64,000 nt of DNA from Acidaminococcus fermentans (GTDB lineage Bacteria; Bacillota; Negativicutes; Acidaminococcales; Acidaminococcaceae). Below are positions 25,363 to 33,740 of this stretch, piece by piece; positions within the stretch are counted from its first letter, which is position 1, and every line of letters starts with the position of its first letter. Both the position numbers and the translations under genes were made by a program. The stretch covers positions 1-64,000 of the forward strand of contig NZ_VULN01000008.1 of NCBI RefSeq assembly GCF_009696675.1, written 5' to 3'. The notes under the pieces were generated by a model. That model worked only from the letters and a program-made list of their open reading frames with translations, made no database searches and was not told the DNA's origin.

Positions 25363-25691
25363 GTATCCGTCCCCCTTATTTCTTCCGTACAGTACAGCTC
25401 CAGTGCTTCATGGCGCATGTATGGGTCTACGATGGTGTCGATGTCGTAGAGGTGGTCCTGGTACTTCACTTTCATGTCGTGCGTAATATGCGGACGCCAG
25501 CGGATGGTGATCAGGGTGTACTCGGTATCCGCCTTACGTTCCAGTTCATAGAACACTTTGCCCCGGGCCGGCTTGATGGACGCCCAGCAGCGGCAGATGA
25601 CTGCATCGACCTGGGTATCGAAGCCGTATTCATCGGTCATGGCCTTTTTGCCCAAGATTTCGATGCGCTTATTCAAGAGTCCCGTCTTCAT
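25359..25691 (-). CDS. Head-tail joining (head closure) protein
   Basis: 110 residues. Start ATG 25691 follows AAGGAGGTGTGCC; an upstream frame to 25748 lies within the preceding gene and was discarded. LLNKRIEILGKK, CWASIKPARGKVFYE and WRPHITHDMKVKYQDHLYDI match the SPP1 gp16/phage head-tail joining fold. It closes the connector after packaging. Confidence 0.88.
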   Translation of the reverse strand: MKTGLLNKRIEILGKKAMTDEYGFDTQVDAVICRCWASIKPARGKVFYELERKADTEYTLITIRWRPHITHDMKVKYQDHLYDIDTIVDPYMRHEALELYCTEEIRGTDT

Positions 25692-25702
25692 GGCACACCT
25701 CC

Positions 25703-25984
25703 TTAAAATGCGCTGCGGCGTACCCCGAAAAGAAGCCAGCGCAGGCACTTCAAAAGGCCTGCGTAGTCCGCTTCCTCCCGGTGTTCATACAAAAAAGCCG
25801 CGGCGTAGAGAATCGCTTCGTGGAAAACCACGGGATTCTCTTCGGCATCGGCTTCCTCGCAGCGGGATATATCCAGGCAGAGCGCCTGGGCTGTTTCCAG
25901 GGAAGACTGGATGACCTCGTCGTTCGAGGTGTCACCCTCGTCAATCCGCAGGTATTCCCTGGCTTCTTCCAGCGTCACAATCAT
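25703..25984 (-). CDS. Head-tail connector (gp6-like)
   Basis: 93 residues, all-helical. VTLEEAREYLRIDEGDTSNDEVIQ is the hallmark N terminus of gp6-like phage connector proteins, which form a ring below the portal. It lies between capsid and joining-protein genes with a few bases on each side. Confidence 0.9.
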   Translation of the reverse strand: MIVTLEEAREYLRIDEGDTSNDEVIQSSLETAQALCLDISRCEEADAEENPVVFHEAILYAAAFLYEHREEADYAGLLKCLRWLLFGVRRSAF

Positions 25985-25987
25985 GGC

Positions 25988-27178
25988 TTATCCCTTCGCT
26001 TTCATCTCCAAGGCCTTGACCGCTTCCTTGAGCATCAGCATACCGTCCACGCGCTGGCTGGCGAGGAAGCCAATCTGGCCGTTCGCAGCATACAGTTCAT
26101 TGAGACGCTTAAAGGAGCGGTATTCACGGTCCGCAATCCAGTAATAACTGAAGTCCCCGAAGAGTATGGGCCGGTTGCCCGCCACCAGTTCCGGTGCAAA
26201 GGAAGTGCAGTAGCAGGGACGGTTCAGGATGGTGTCCGGCGTACCTGCCGTGACAGACGGCTGCCAGATGTAGTTGCCGTTGTTATCTTTCACTTTGCGC
26301 AGGGCCTTGATGGTTGCATCGTTCAGGAGCCAGACAGCCTTGCGGCGATACGGGATGCGCAGGGAATGATAGAGGTCGATGACGTCGTCAAAGGTGATGG
26401 AAGCGGTCGTGACCGTAACCCCCACTTCGGCAGACGGGAAGACGCCGGTCGGCTTATTCTTGCCATCGCCAGTCAGGAAGGCTTCTTCTTCCTTCGTACC
26501 GATGCGGCGGGCGAATTCGCCAGCAATGTAGCTTTCCAAGTCGAAAACGCTGTCGTTCAGCAGTTCTTCGGAGACACGAATGGCCGTACCCAGCTTGTAG
26601 GCACCGATGGACTGCTGGCCGAAGGTATCCTGGCTGTCCGGGTAGAGTCCGTTCTCTTCCATCCAGGCCGCTTCCCCATGGCCCGTCACGACGGGAATCT
26701 TGCGGTCGCCGCTGGTGTGGATGACCGTCGCCAGACTGCGGAAGAAGTTTTCTTCCTGCAGCTTGTCGATGAGCTGATGTTCAAATTCGTCCGGCACCAG
26801 ATAGCCGCCATCGGCATCGGTCCCTACGCTCAGGGCGTTCTGTACATCGATGAAGTTCTTATGGCGGATGCTGTCCCAGAAGGCCTTACGGTAGGTATCG
26901 GACGCCCGGCCCTTCTTTTCCGCTCCGCCCTGGCCTGCACCAGGGAATTCGGTAATCGGTGTCGTAGTTGGCTGGGCAAGCTGGGCATCGAGCTGCTGCT
27001 GGCGTTCCATGCGGTCGATCTCTTTGCCGAGGTTCACCACATCCTCTTCCATCTTGTCGTAGCGGGCTGCATCTTCCGCAGACACCATGCCGTTTTCATC
27101 ACGGACCGTGTCCAGAAAGGCCTTGGCTGCATCCCACAAATTCTTACGTTTTTCACGCAGTGCTAAAATCGTATCCAT
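25988..27178 (-). CDS. HK97-fold major capsid protein
   Basis: 396 residues. The first about 100 residues are a charged coiled coil (ALREKRKNLWDAAKAFLD, KEIDRMERQQQLDAQ), acting as scaffold delta domain that the adjacent ClpP-like protease would remove. The rest is HK97 fold, with LVPDEFEHQLIDKLQEENFFRSLA and TAIRVSEELLNDSVFDLESYIA. Forms the head shell. AGGAGG precedes the ATG. Confidence 0.95.
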   Translation of the reverse strand: MDTILALREKRKNLWDAAKAFLDTVRDENGMVSAEDAARYDKMEEDVVNLGKEIDRMERQQQLDAQLAQPTTTPITEFPGAGQGGAEKKGRASDTYRKAFWDSIRHKNFIDVQNALSVGTDADGGYLVPDEFEHQLIDKLQEENFFRSLATVIHTSGDRKIPVVTGHGEAAWMEENGLYPDSQDTFGQQSIGAYKLGTAIRVSEELLNDSVFDLESYIAGEFARRIGTKEEEAFLTGDGKNKPTGVFPSAEVGVTVTTASITFDDVIDLYHSLRIPYRRKAVWLLNDATIKALRKVKDNNGNYIWQPSVTAGTPDTILNRPCYCTSFAPELVAGNRPILFGDFSYYWIADREYRSFKRLNELYAANGQIGFLASQRVDGMLMLKEAVKALEMKAKG

Positions 27179-27189
27179 TGTTGTCCTCC

Positions 27190-27897
27190 TTAATGAATGA
27201 GCAATGCCAGCCGTTTTTCTAAGGAAGCGGCTGGCACTTTATGAATCGGTTCATGGGGTTTCAGTTTTTGTACCAACGAATTGGTAACAGTGACCGGCGT
27301 ATAAATCATGGCTTCCGGCTGCTTTCCATCGTCCTTCTTCTGGTCGAACAGGATTTCATCCGCAAAGCCAAGTTCTACCGCCTTTTTCGCATTGAGCCAG
27401 GTCTCGTCATCCATCATGTGAGAAATCTTCGTACGGGCCAGGCCGCTCTTGATTTCGTAAGCATTGATGATGCTTTCCTTGACTTCGCTCAGCATGCCGA
27501 TGGTCTTTTCCATCTCTGCCTGGTCGCCATAAGCCAGGGTCGCCGGATTGTGGATCATCAGCATGGCCACCGGCGACATACAGACCTTGGTCCCGGCCAT
27601 GGCGATGACGGAAGCTGCCGATGCCGCCAGGCCGTCGATTTTGACGGTGACGTTGCCCGGATAATCCATGAGCAGGTTATAGATCTGTGCAGCCGCGAAG
27701 CAATCCCCGCCCGGGCTGTTAATCCAGAGCGTGATGTCACCACTTCCCGCGTTCAGTTCATCCTTGAACGCCTTCGGCGTCACCTCATCGCCCCACCAGG
27801 TTTCGTCAGAAATCTGTCCGTCCAGGTAGAGTGTGCGCTCACTGCCGAAGGCATCCGGCGCTTCGTTCGTCACCCACTTCCAAAATTTATGTTTCAT
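27190..27897 (-). CDS. ClpP-like prohead maturation protease
   Basis: 235 residues from ATG 27897 (AGGGAGA upstream). The ClpP-type catalytic residues are visible: S96 in GLAASAAS and H116 in LMIHNPA, and an Asp in GFADEI about 175 is a candidate third member. INSPGGD (60-66) forms the oxyanion strand. It would cut the capsid delta domain and the portal tail during maturation. It overlaps the end of the portal gene by 11 bases. Confidence 0.93.
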   Translation of the reverse strand: MKHKFWKWVTNEAPDAFGSERTLYLDGQISDETWWGDEVTPKAFKDELNAGSGDITLWINSPGGDCFAAAQIYNLLMDYPGNVTVKIDGLAASAASVIAMAGTKVCMSPVAMLMIHNPATLAYGDQAEMEKTIGMLSEVKESIINAYEIKSGLARTKISHMMDDETWLNAKKAVELGFADEILFDQKKDDGKQPEAMIYTPVTVTNSLVQKLKPHEPIHKVPAASLEKRLALLIH

Positions 27898-29143
27898 TCG
27901 TGTCTCCCTTCTGGGCAAAAGCCCCGGCATCCTTGAGTTTCGTCATGCTGCCGTTCACAAGATACAGATTGCCACCTTCTTCATCCGGTACCGGGTTCAT
28001 GTCTTCCATTTCCCGGATATCGTTGGCAGACAGCCAGCCATTCTGCCGGCCGATGCTGTAGCCGGTCATGCGGCTCTCATAATCGCCGCGCATCAGGCCG
28101 TTGACATTGAACTTGAGGAAATACTGCTTCTTCTCTTCTGGCAGGAACAGGGCTTTCTGCATGGCCTGTTCCCAGCGGATGACCCAGGGGTCCAGGGTAT
28201 ATTTCACAAATTCCATGGACTGCTGCTCTATATTATTGAAAGAACTTTTCTCCAGGTCCCCTATCATGTGCGGCGGGATGCGGTAGAGCCTTGCGATTTC
28301 ATTGAGCTGGAACTTCCGCGTTTCCAAAAACTGTGCTTCTTCCGGCGGGATACCGATCTGCTGGTACTTCATCCCTTCTTCCAGCACAGCTACCTTATGG
28401 GCATTGGCACTCCCTTGATAGACAGCGTTCCAGGAATCCCGGACTTTCGCCGGGTCCTTGAGGACGCCCGGATGCTCTAACACACCGCTTGGGCTGGCAC
28501 CGTTGGCAAAGAAGGAGGCGCCATATTCTTCACAGGCCATAGTCATGCCTACGGCATTCCGTGCCATGGCAATGGGCGAATAACCGACCAGGCCGTCAAA
28601 GCCAAGGCCTGGGATGTGCAGCACTTCGTCTTTCCGAAGCGGCACCTGGCCATAGGGTTTGATGGCCGGATTCTCGTCGGTGGTCTTGGTGTAGATGTAA
28701 TAAATCTGGCCGCTTTCATCACGGCAGACTGTCATCTTATCCGGCCTGAGCGGATATAAGCCCTGTACCCTTCCTAACCTGTCTCGGATAATCTGGGCAT
28801 AGGCATTACCCCAAATCAGCAGATGACTCATCAGGGTTTCCCGGAAGATAAATGATGTCATCTCCGGATTCGGCTCATCATGCAGGATATGGTAAAGCGG
28901 ATGGTCATAGACCCTTTCTTTGCCGCCCGCTGTGTAGCGGTAGAGCTGCAGCGGCAGTGCCGCCAGCGTTTCCGACAGGATGCGGACACAGGCGTAGACC
29001 GCCGTCGTCTGCATGGCCGTGAACTCATTGACGTTCTTGCCGCTGGTGGACGGCCCGAAGAGATAGCGGAAATCCGTGCCGATGTAATAATCCCGCGGTT
29101 TGTCCCTTGTCCGGAACAGTTTCGAAAAGAATGGGATGTGCAT
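27887..29143 (-). CDS. HK97-type portal protein
   Basis: 418 residues, usual for the family. VYACVRILSETLAALPLQLY, HPLYHILHDEPNPEMTSF and LYRIPPHMIGDLEKSSFNNIE are signature segments. Twelve copies would form the DNA gate at the head vertex and dock the terminase. Good ribosome binding site (GGAAGGAG). Confidence 0.96.
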   Translation of the reverse strand: MHIPFFSKLFRTRDKPRDYYIGTDFRYLFGPSTSGKNVNEFTAMQTTAVYACVRILSETLAALPLQLYRYTAGGKERVYDHPLYHILHDEPNPEMTSFIFRETLMSHLLIWGNAYAQIIRDRLGRVQGLYPLRPDKMTVCRDESGQIYYIYTKTTDENPAIKPYGQVPLRKDEVLHIPGLGFDGLVGYSPIAMARNAVGMTMACEEYGASFFANGASPSGVLEHPGVLKDPAKVRDSWNAVYQGSANAHKVAVLEEGMKYQQIGIPPEEAQFLETRKFQLNEIARLYRIPPHMIGDLEKSSFNNIEQQSMEFVKYTLDPWVIRWEQAMQKALFLPEEKKQYFLKFNVNGLMRGDYESRMTGYSIGRQNGWLSANDIREMEDMNPVPDEEGGNLYLVNGSMTKLKDAGAFAQKGDTNET

Positions 29144-29158
29144 AGAAGTCTCCTTCCG

Positions 29159-30760
29159 TTAAAACGAAATGACGCCCCGTTCGTCATAGACGCTGCCGCT
29201 GCCTGTCCCGTTACGGATGCAGCGGTCGAGGGCCATGATGCAGGCTACGATGCCGTCGATCTTTTCGACGGATTTTTCTTTGTCCGGCTTGATGTTCCCC
29301 GCCGGGTCCTGGCGCATGACCACGTTCCCGGCCATCCACTTGAGGACAGGATTGCCGCCATGGATGATGTTCCCTTCCATCAGAAGCTTGAACAGTTCCT
29401 TTGAAGGAGGCGACATATCCTTGAAGCCCTGGCCAAAGGGCACCATGGTGAAGCCCATGTCTTCCAGATTCTGCACCATCTGGGTGGCGTTCCAGCGGTC
29501 ATAGGCGATTTCCCGGATATTGTAGGTTTCCCCCAGCTGTTCGATGAATTTCTCGATGAATCCGTAGTGGATGACGTTCCCTTCGGTGGCCTGGATGAAG
29601 CCCTGTTTCTGCCAGACGTCATAAAGCACATGGTCGCGCCGGCAGCGCAGTTCCAGGGTGTCTTCCGGTAGCCAGAAAAACGGCAGCAGGACATATTTCT
29701 CATCCTCCGTCCGTGGCGGGAAGGCCAGGACCAGGGCCGTGATATCCGAAGTGCTGGATAAGTCCAGGCCGGCATAACACATCCTCCCCCGAAGGGCATC
29801 GCGGTCGATAGGGAGATTGCCCTTGTCGTAGACCTGCTCCGGAATCCAGCGGATGCTGGCACTGGTCCAGATGTTGAGCCGCAGCTGCTTGAACACATTT
29901 TCTTCGGCAGGATTCTCGACAGCGTTCTGATACGCTTCCCGGACACGGTCGATCTGGATGGTGTGGCCAAGGGAAGGATTCGCTTTGTACCAGTTGGCTT
30001 CATCCGTCCAGTCCGCTTCCCCTTCCAGACCATAGACAACAGGGTAAAAGGTGTAGTCTTTCTTCCGTCCTGCCATCAGGTCAAGGGCTTTCGTGTGCAG
30101 TTCATAGCAGATGCTGTTCTTATCGTTGCCCGCCGTCGTGATGATGAAGAAGAGCGGCTGTTCCCGGGCATCGCCGGACCCTTTCGTCAGGACATCGTAG
30201 AGCTTTCGGTTTGGCTGCGCATGGATTTCGTCGAAGACCAGCCCCGACACATTCAGGCCGTGCTTGGTCCCCGTTTCCGCAGACAGCACCTGGTAAAAGC
30301 CGGCATTGCGGTAGTTGATGATGCGCTTCCCTGCCGTCCGGATCTTAGAGCGGCGCATCAGGGCGGGACTCATTTCAACCATCTGACGGGCCACATCAAA
30401 GACAATGGACGCCTGGTTCCGGTCGCAGGCGGCACCATACACTTCGGCGCTCGGTTCGTTATCGGCATACAGCAGGTAAAGAGCGATGGCTGCTGCCAGC
30501 TCTGACTTCCCGTTCTTCTTTGGAATCTCTATATAAGCCGTCAGGAACTGCCGCTTCCCGTTTTCCTTGACGATGCCGAAGAGATCACGCACAATCTGTT
30601 CCTGCCACGGCAGGAGCAGGAACGGTTGTCCGGCCCATTTGCCTTTTGTATGACAGAGATTCTCGATGAAAGCAACCGCCCTGTCGGCCTTGTCCTTGTC
30701 GTAATGGGAATCCGGCAGCATGAACGCTGACGGCCTATATACAAACGCCAAACCACTCAC
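29159..30760 (-). CDS. Terminase large subunit
   Basis: 533 residues. The motor domain has a Walker A-like loop at 79-86 (IPKKNGKS) and Walker B at 173-180 (GLVFDEIH). The nuclease half has Asp residues in YAGLDLSSTSDI and the C-terminal VEKIDGIVA. It packages DNA and cuts it at genome ends. The ribosome binding site AAGGGGG best suits a TTG at 30751, giving three residues fewer than GTG 30760. Confidence 0.95.
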   Translation of the reverse strand: MSGLAFVYRPSAFMLPDSHYDKDKADRAVAFIENLCHTKGKWAGQPFLLLPWQEQIVRDLFGIVKENGKRQFLTAYIEIPKKNGKSELAAAIALYLLYADNEPSAEVYGAACDRNQASIVFDVARQMVEMSPALMRRSKIRTAGKRIINYRNAGFYQVLSAETGTKHGLNVSGLVFDEIHAQPNRKLYDVLTKGSGDAREQPLFFIITTAGNDKNSICYELHTKALDLMAGRKKDYTFYPVVYGLEGEADWTDEANWYKANPSLGHTIQIDRVREAYQNAVENPAEENVFKQLRLNIWTSASIRWIPEQVYDKGNLPIDRDALRGRMCYAGLDLSSTSDITALVLAFPPRTEDEKYVLLPFFWLPEDTLELRCRRDHVLYDVWQKQGFIQATEGNVIHYGFIEKFIEQLGETYNIREIAYDRWNATQMVQNLEDMGFTMVPFGQGFKDMSPPSKELFKLLMEGNIIHGGNPVLKWMAGNVVMRQDPAGNIKPDKEKSVEKIDGIVACIMALDRCIRNGTGSGSVYDERGVISF

Positions 30761-31227
30761 CCCCTTAAAATCAATTCCATTTCATCCACTCCCCGTTCAC
30801 TGCCCGTGTCTTCTCCAATCATGCGGCTCCGGGCAGACGGCGTCAGGCCGAACTGCTCGCAGAACTTCAGCATGATCTTGAGGTTCGTCTGGGCGATGGA
30901 CACCTGCGGCACCTGCTGCAGGTAGCCGTTCGGTGTCCGCACCATGTCGCCGTGCTGGGTAATGAATTCTTCAGCGCCTTTCCAGCGGGCGTAGGCCTGA
31001 CAGTAGCCTGCAAAGGCCGCACGGTCGATTTCGGTCAGCATCCCCATCTCGGCGAGAACTTTTCCCAGCCGCTTCCATTCTTTCTTGGCGTCGTCTTCCA
31101 GCCACTCCGGGCAGCGCGGCAGTTTGCCCTTGGGCATGGGTTCTTTCTTATTGAGCGGCCGATGGCCGGGATTGCCCTCCAGCACTTTGAGGGCTGTCGG
31201 CTTCGGCTTCCTTCCTCGTACTGCCAA
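30757..31227 (-). CDS. Terminase small subunit, P27 family
   Basis: 156 residues. GRKPKPTALKVLEGNPGHRPLN at the N terminus is the P27 signature; the C-terminal part holds PNGYLQQVPQVSIAQTNLKIM. It recognises the packaging site and recruits the large subunit. Start TTG 31227 was chosen because AGGAGG lies just upstream, while the frame before it has no start with a binding site. It ends with a TGA overlapping the next start. Confidence 0.92.
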   Translation of the reverse strand: MAVRGRKPKPTALKVLEGNPGHRPLNKKEPMPKGKLPRCPEWLEDDAKKEWKRLGKVLAEMGMLTEIDRAAFAGYCQAYARWKGAEEFITQHGDMVRTPNGYLQQVPQVSIAQTNLKIMLKFCEQFGLTPSARSRMIGEDTGSERGVDEMELILRG

Positions 31228-31285
31228 GCCATACACCTCCTTTCTGTAATAAAAAACAGCCCCGCAGGGCTGTCTGTGTGTTAAG

Positions 31286-31591
31286 TTAGAAATCTTCCAG
31301 TTCATCCGCTACGCTTTCCAGCCAGGGGCCGACTTCTTCGAGACTGCTAAATTCGGCTCTGGGAAAACCGTAAGGGCTGTCCATGGTGCCATCCCCAAAT
31401 GCTGTAAGCCAGAGGCTTTCGTCGGTAATGATGTACTTCCCAAGGTAATGGAAAAGGTAAGCAGTGTCATCCAGGTACTCCAGAGCTTCTTTCGCCTTTT
31501 CGGAAAGGTCTTCCGGCCAATCCATCGCTACTGCGGTGGCTCCGTATACTCCGTCCAGGTTCTGTTTGTCGATTGCGTTCAAGTTTTTCAT
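31286..31591 (-). CDS. Small phage protein with its own promoter
   Basis: 101 residues, acidic, no recognised domain: WPEDLSEKAKEALEYLDDTAYLFHYLG and SPYGFPRAEFSSLEEVGPWLESV. An AGAGTGATATAT-family promoter lies 57 bases upstream (31648-31679). It lies between the packaging genes and the amidoligase cassette and belongs with the latter by promoter type. Function unknown. Confidence 0.7.
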   Translation of the reverse strand: MKNLNAIDKQNLDGVYGATAVAMDWPEDLSEKAKEALEYLDDTAYLFHYLGKYIITDESLWLTAFGDGTMDSPYGFPRAEFSSLEEVGPWLESVADELEDF

Positions 31592-31647
31592 GTTCTTTCC
31601 TCGCTTTCATGTGCTTTTCCTTTGGGGGTGTTCCCCTTTGGCATGTA

Positions 31648-31679
31648 TATATATCACTCTAAAGGCACATAATAGCAAG
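31648..31679 (-). promoter_or_regulatory. AGAGTGATATAT-family promoter, copy A
   Basis: On the - strand CTTGCTA-N11-TAGAGTGATATATA, upstream of the 101-residue gene. Same spacing as the four other copies. Confidence 0.7.
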
Positions 31680-31764
31680 CTTTATATTGAGGATTTATGC
31701 ATTTTATTAGGAATCTGGATGAGAAAAGAGGGCTGATTCCCAGCCCTCTTTCGGTACCTGCTTC

Positions 31765-31944
31765 TTAGCGGAAGCTGATGTTCAGCATCCCTGTTCCCAT
31801 CCACCAGCTGTTTTCGACCCATGGATCTTCTCTAAAAATCTGCTTTGCTTCTTTAATTTTTCTTTCCATTTCTTCTTTGCCGAACTGTTCGCAGGCGGCT
31901 TTCTTGCTGATTTTCTTTCCATCCAAGGTAATGATTGTTCTCAT
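31765..31944 (-). CDS. Small phage protein, 59 residues
   Basis: Read from ATG 31944 to TAA 31765: starts MRTIITLDGKKISKKAACEQ and ends GTGMLNISFR. The C-terminal half is helical and charged (EEMERKIKEAKQIFRED), then Trp-rich. It is preceded by its own promoter copy (31998-32029). No family recognised; such small proteins often accompany phage amidoligase cassettes. Confidence 0.65.
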   Translation of the reverse strand: MRTIITLDGKKISKKAACEQFGKEEMERKIKEAKQIFREDPWVENSWWMGTGMLNISFR

Positions 31945-31997
31945 CGTTGTTTCCCCGCTTTCTTATGCTTTGCGTGTTTTCCCTTTCGGTATGTATA

Positions 31998-32029
31998 TAT
32001 ATATCACTCTAAATGCATAATATAGCAAG
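31998..32029 (-). promoter_or_regulatory. AGAGTGATATAT-family promoter, copy B
   Basis: CTTGCTA-N11-TAGAGTGATATATATATA on the - strand, 54 bases before ATG 31944. The extended -10 is TGATATATA. Confidence 0.7.
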
Positions 32030-32043
32030 TTATTTCTGATGGA

Positions 32044-32652
32044 TTATTTGAGGATTTTCCATTCATCAACACCCGGCACCAGACCGAGACTGCAGCCTGT
32101 ATCCCAGGCCACATGGATGGTCCCCAGGTCGTCGATGTACTGTACCGTCCCTTCCGTCCCTGGGGCCGGCGCTTGCGGGTCTTCCATGTAGATCAACTTC
32201 ACCCGCATCCCCGCCATACGTTCTTTACTGATGGCCAGGGCGTTTTTCAGAATGGTGCGGTCAAAGCCGAACTTCTGGTAGTCCCGGTCCATCTGCTCAT
32301 AATACCAAGGGAATGGCATACCACAGTGGCGGTCTTCATGCATGATGTAGACCAGCCCTGTAATCGTCCCATCTTTCATCTGCACTTCGATGTCCTTCTT
32401 GTAGTAGAACGTCGGGAAACCTTCGTAACGGTCCAGCCGCTTCTCGTCGGCTTTGGAAATCGTCCAGACGGTGACAGGGACTCTGCTTTGTTCCTTGGAC
32501 TCGATGGTGGCGTAGCAGCCTGTCAGCGAGCCTTTGAAAAGCAGCTCGTAGCCTTGAATGAATCCTGTCCCCGTAAGGACTGCATCGCGGCACCGTACGG
32601 CCATCTGCCGCTCGTCCATATTGCTTCCGTAAGCGATATAGTATTTCTTCAT
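32044..32652 (-). CDS. Gamma-glutamylcyclotransferase-like (AIG2) protein with DUF4314 tail
   Basis: 202 residues from ATG 32652 (AAAGGA eight bases upstream). N-terminal AIG2/GGCT fold: YYIAYGSNMDERQM, the glycine-rich substrate loop, and YEGFPTFYYKKD. C-terminal about 60 residues match DUF4314 (RVKLIYMEDPQAPAPGTEG...GTIHVAWDTG). GGCT enzymes cleave gamma-glutamyl amides to pyroglutamate. Next to an amidoligase gene, this may form or remove an amide-linked tag. Such pairing has been described for phage amidoligase operons; the substrate is unknown. Confidence 0.82.
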   Translation of the reverse strand: MKKYYIAYGSNMDERQMAVRCRDAVLTGTGFIQGYELLFKGSLTGCYATIESKEQSRVPVTVWTISKADEKRLDRYEGFPTFYYKKDIEVQMKDGTITGLVYIMHEDRHCGMPFPWYYEQMDRDYQKFGFDRTILKNALAISKERMAGMRVKLIYMEDPQAPAPGTEGTVQYIDDLGTIHVAWDTGCSLGLVPGVDEWKILK

Positions 32653-32666
32653 GTTGCTCATCCTTT

Positions 32667-32738
32667 CTGAAGGGAATGTCCTTCTACCCCCTTAAGGGCA
32701 GCCAAGGCTGCCCTGTATGCAGTTATCGTTCCCTTCAG
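32667..32738 (-). promoter_or_regulatory. Nested hairpins between the amidoligase and GGCT genes
   Basis: Outer stem CTGAAGGGAA (32667-32676) with TTCCCTTCAG (32729-32738). Inner stem AGGGCAGCC (32695-32703) with GGCTGCCCT (32706-32714). Neither has a T-run, so a processing site or translation control of the next gene is as likely as termination. The ribosome binding site of the GGCT gene starts right after it. Confidence 0.5.
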
Positions 32739-33634
32739 GCGGCTGCGTGTCTCCATGCGGCGTTGCCCGTCAGATTCTTCAAAAGGTGGTGGCGGCAGGT
32801 CTTGAACTCGTCACCGATCAGGCCAAGGCGGAGCATCCAGCAGCGGAAGGCGTATTTTTCATTGTCTGTTTCCGTTTTCCGTGCCGAGGCTTTCTTCTGG
32901 GTCAGCGCCTGATGGGTCATGGCAAGGCAGAACTGGATGTAGGCTTTGATTTCGCCGGCGTGGAGGGTGCCGTTGAAAAGGCGGAACTCGACGGTCCCCT
33001 TGGTGAAGGTGGCGTGGAGGTTCAGGCCGTGGTAGCGGCTGCTGTTGTAATGCATGTTCCGTCCGCAGGGGGCTTCCATGTACCAGAGGTCTGCGAATTT
33101 CGCCATCGTCGCCGGCCGTTTCTTGTTGAGTTCCTTGAGGAACCGTTCGTTGGTCTTGCGGCAGTAGCGGTGTTCCCTGCCCGGGTCGATGCTCAGTGCG
33201 CGGTAAATCAGGTCTTCCTTGCTGTAAAAGACGTTCACCAGATTCCGCAGGGTCTTCGGCGTGAACCGTTCCGCTCCCACATGGATGTGGATGCCGCAAG
33301 AGCTGTTGGCGAAGGCGCCGGCTCTGCGCAGGGTGCGGATGAGTTCCTGCAGGCTCGGGATGTCGTCGTAGGAAAGGATGGGGCTGACCACTTCGGTGCG
33401 GTAGTTCGTCGTTGCTTCAACGGTGCGTCCGCCGACCTTCTTTTCGGGATACAGGCTGGAGTCGTTCATGGCTTTCCATTTCCGTCCCTGTCCGTCTTCT
33501 GCGATGTAGGTATCGTAGGCGCCGCCTTCGTGGTATTTGCGTTCCGTCCCGAAGAAGGTGGCCATCAGGCTGGCCGCCTTGCTGCGGGTGATTCCTGTCA
33601 TTTCGATTTCGATGCCAAAGTGTTGTGTTTTCAT
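32735..33634 (-). CDS. Amidoligase (Amidoligase_2 family)
   Basis: 299 residues. It starts with FGIEIEMTG, the acidic metal-binding strand of GCS/glutamine-synthetase-like ligases. Further conserved parts are NSSCGIHIHVG and GTVEFRLFNGTLHAGEI. Such enzymes use ATP to make amide bonds between acids and amines. In phages they sit beside GGCT proteins, as here, and may modify peptides or proteins. The C-terminal 43 residues resemble the end of the neighbour at 33741-34514. It has its own promoter (33681-33712). Confidence 0.85.
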   Translation of the reverse strand: MKTQHFGIEIEMTGITRSKAASLMATFFGTERKYHEGGAYDTYIAEDGQGRKWKAMNDSSLYPEKKVGGRTVEATTNYRTEVVSPILSYDDIPSLQELIRTLRRAGAFANSSCGIHIHVGAERFTPKTLRNLVNVFYSKEDLIYRALSIDPGREHRYCRKTNERFLKELNKKRPATMAKFADLWYMEAPCGRNMHYNSSRYHGLNLHATFTKGTVEFRLFNGTLHAGEIKAYIQFCLAMTHQALTQKKASARKTETDNEKYAFRCWMLRLGLIGDEFKTCRHHLLKNLTGNAAWRHAAA

Positions 33635-33680
33635 AATTATCTCTGTCCTTTCTATGTGTGCGTGTGTCCTTTCGGTACAC

Positions 33681-33712
33681 TATATATCACTCTAAAGGCA
33701 CACAATAGCAAG
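33681..33712 (-). promoter_or_regulatory. AGAGTGATATAT-family promoter, copy C
   Basis: CTTGCTA-N11-TAGAGTGATATATA on the - strand, 47 bases before the amidoligase start. Confidence 0.72.
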
Positions 33713-33740
33713 TCATTTTGAGAATAATTATGGATTAATT

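Noticed and set aside
25781-27166. Long + strand open frame opposite the capsid gene
   Set aside because: It is the antisense shadow of the GC-rich capsid and connector genes and has no recognisable protein pattern.
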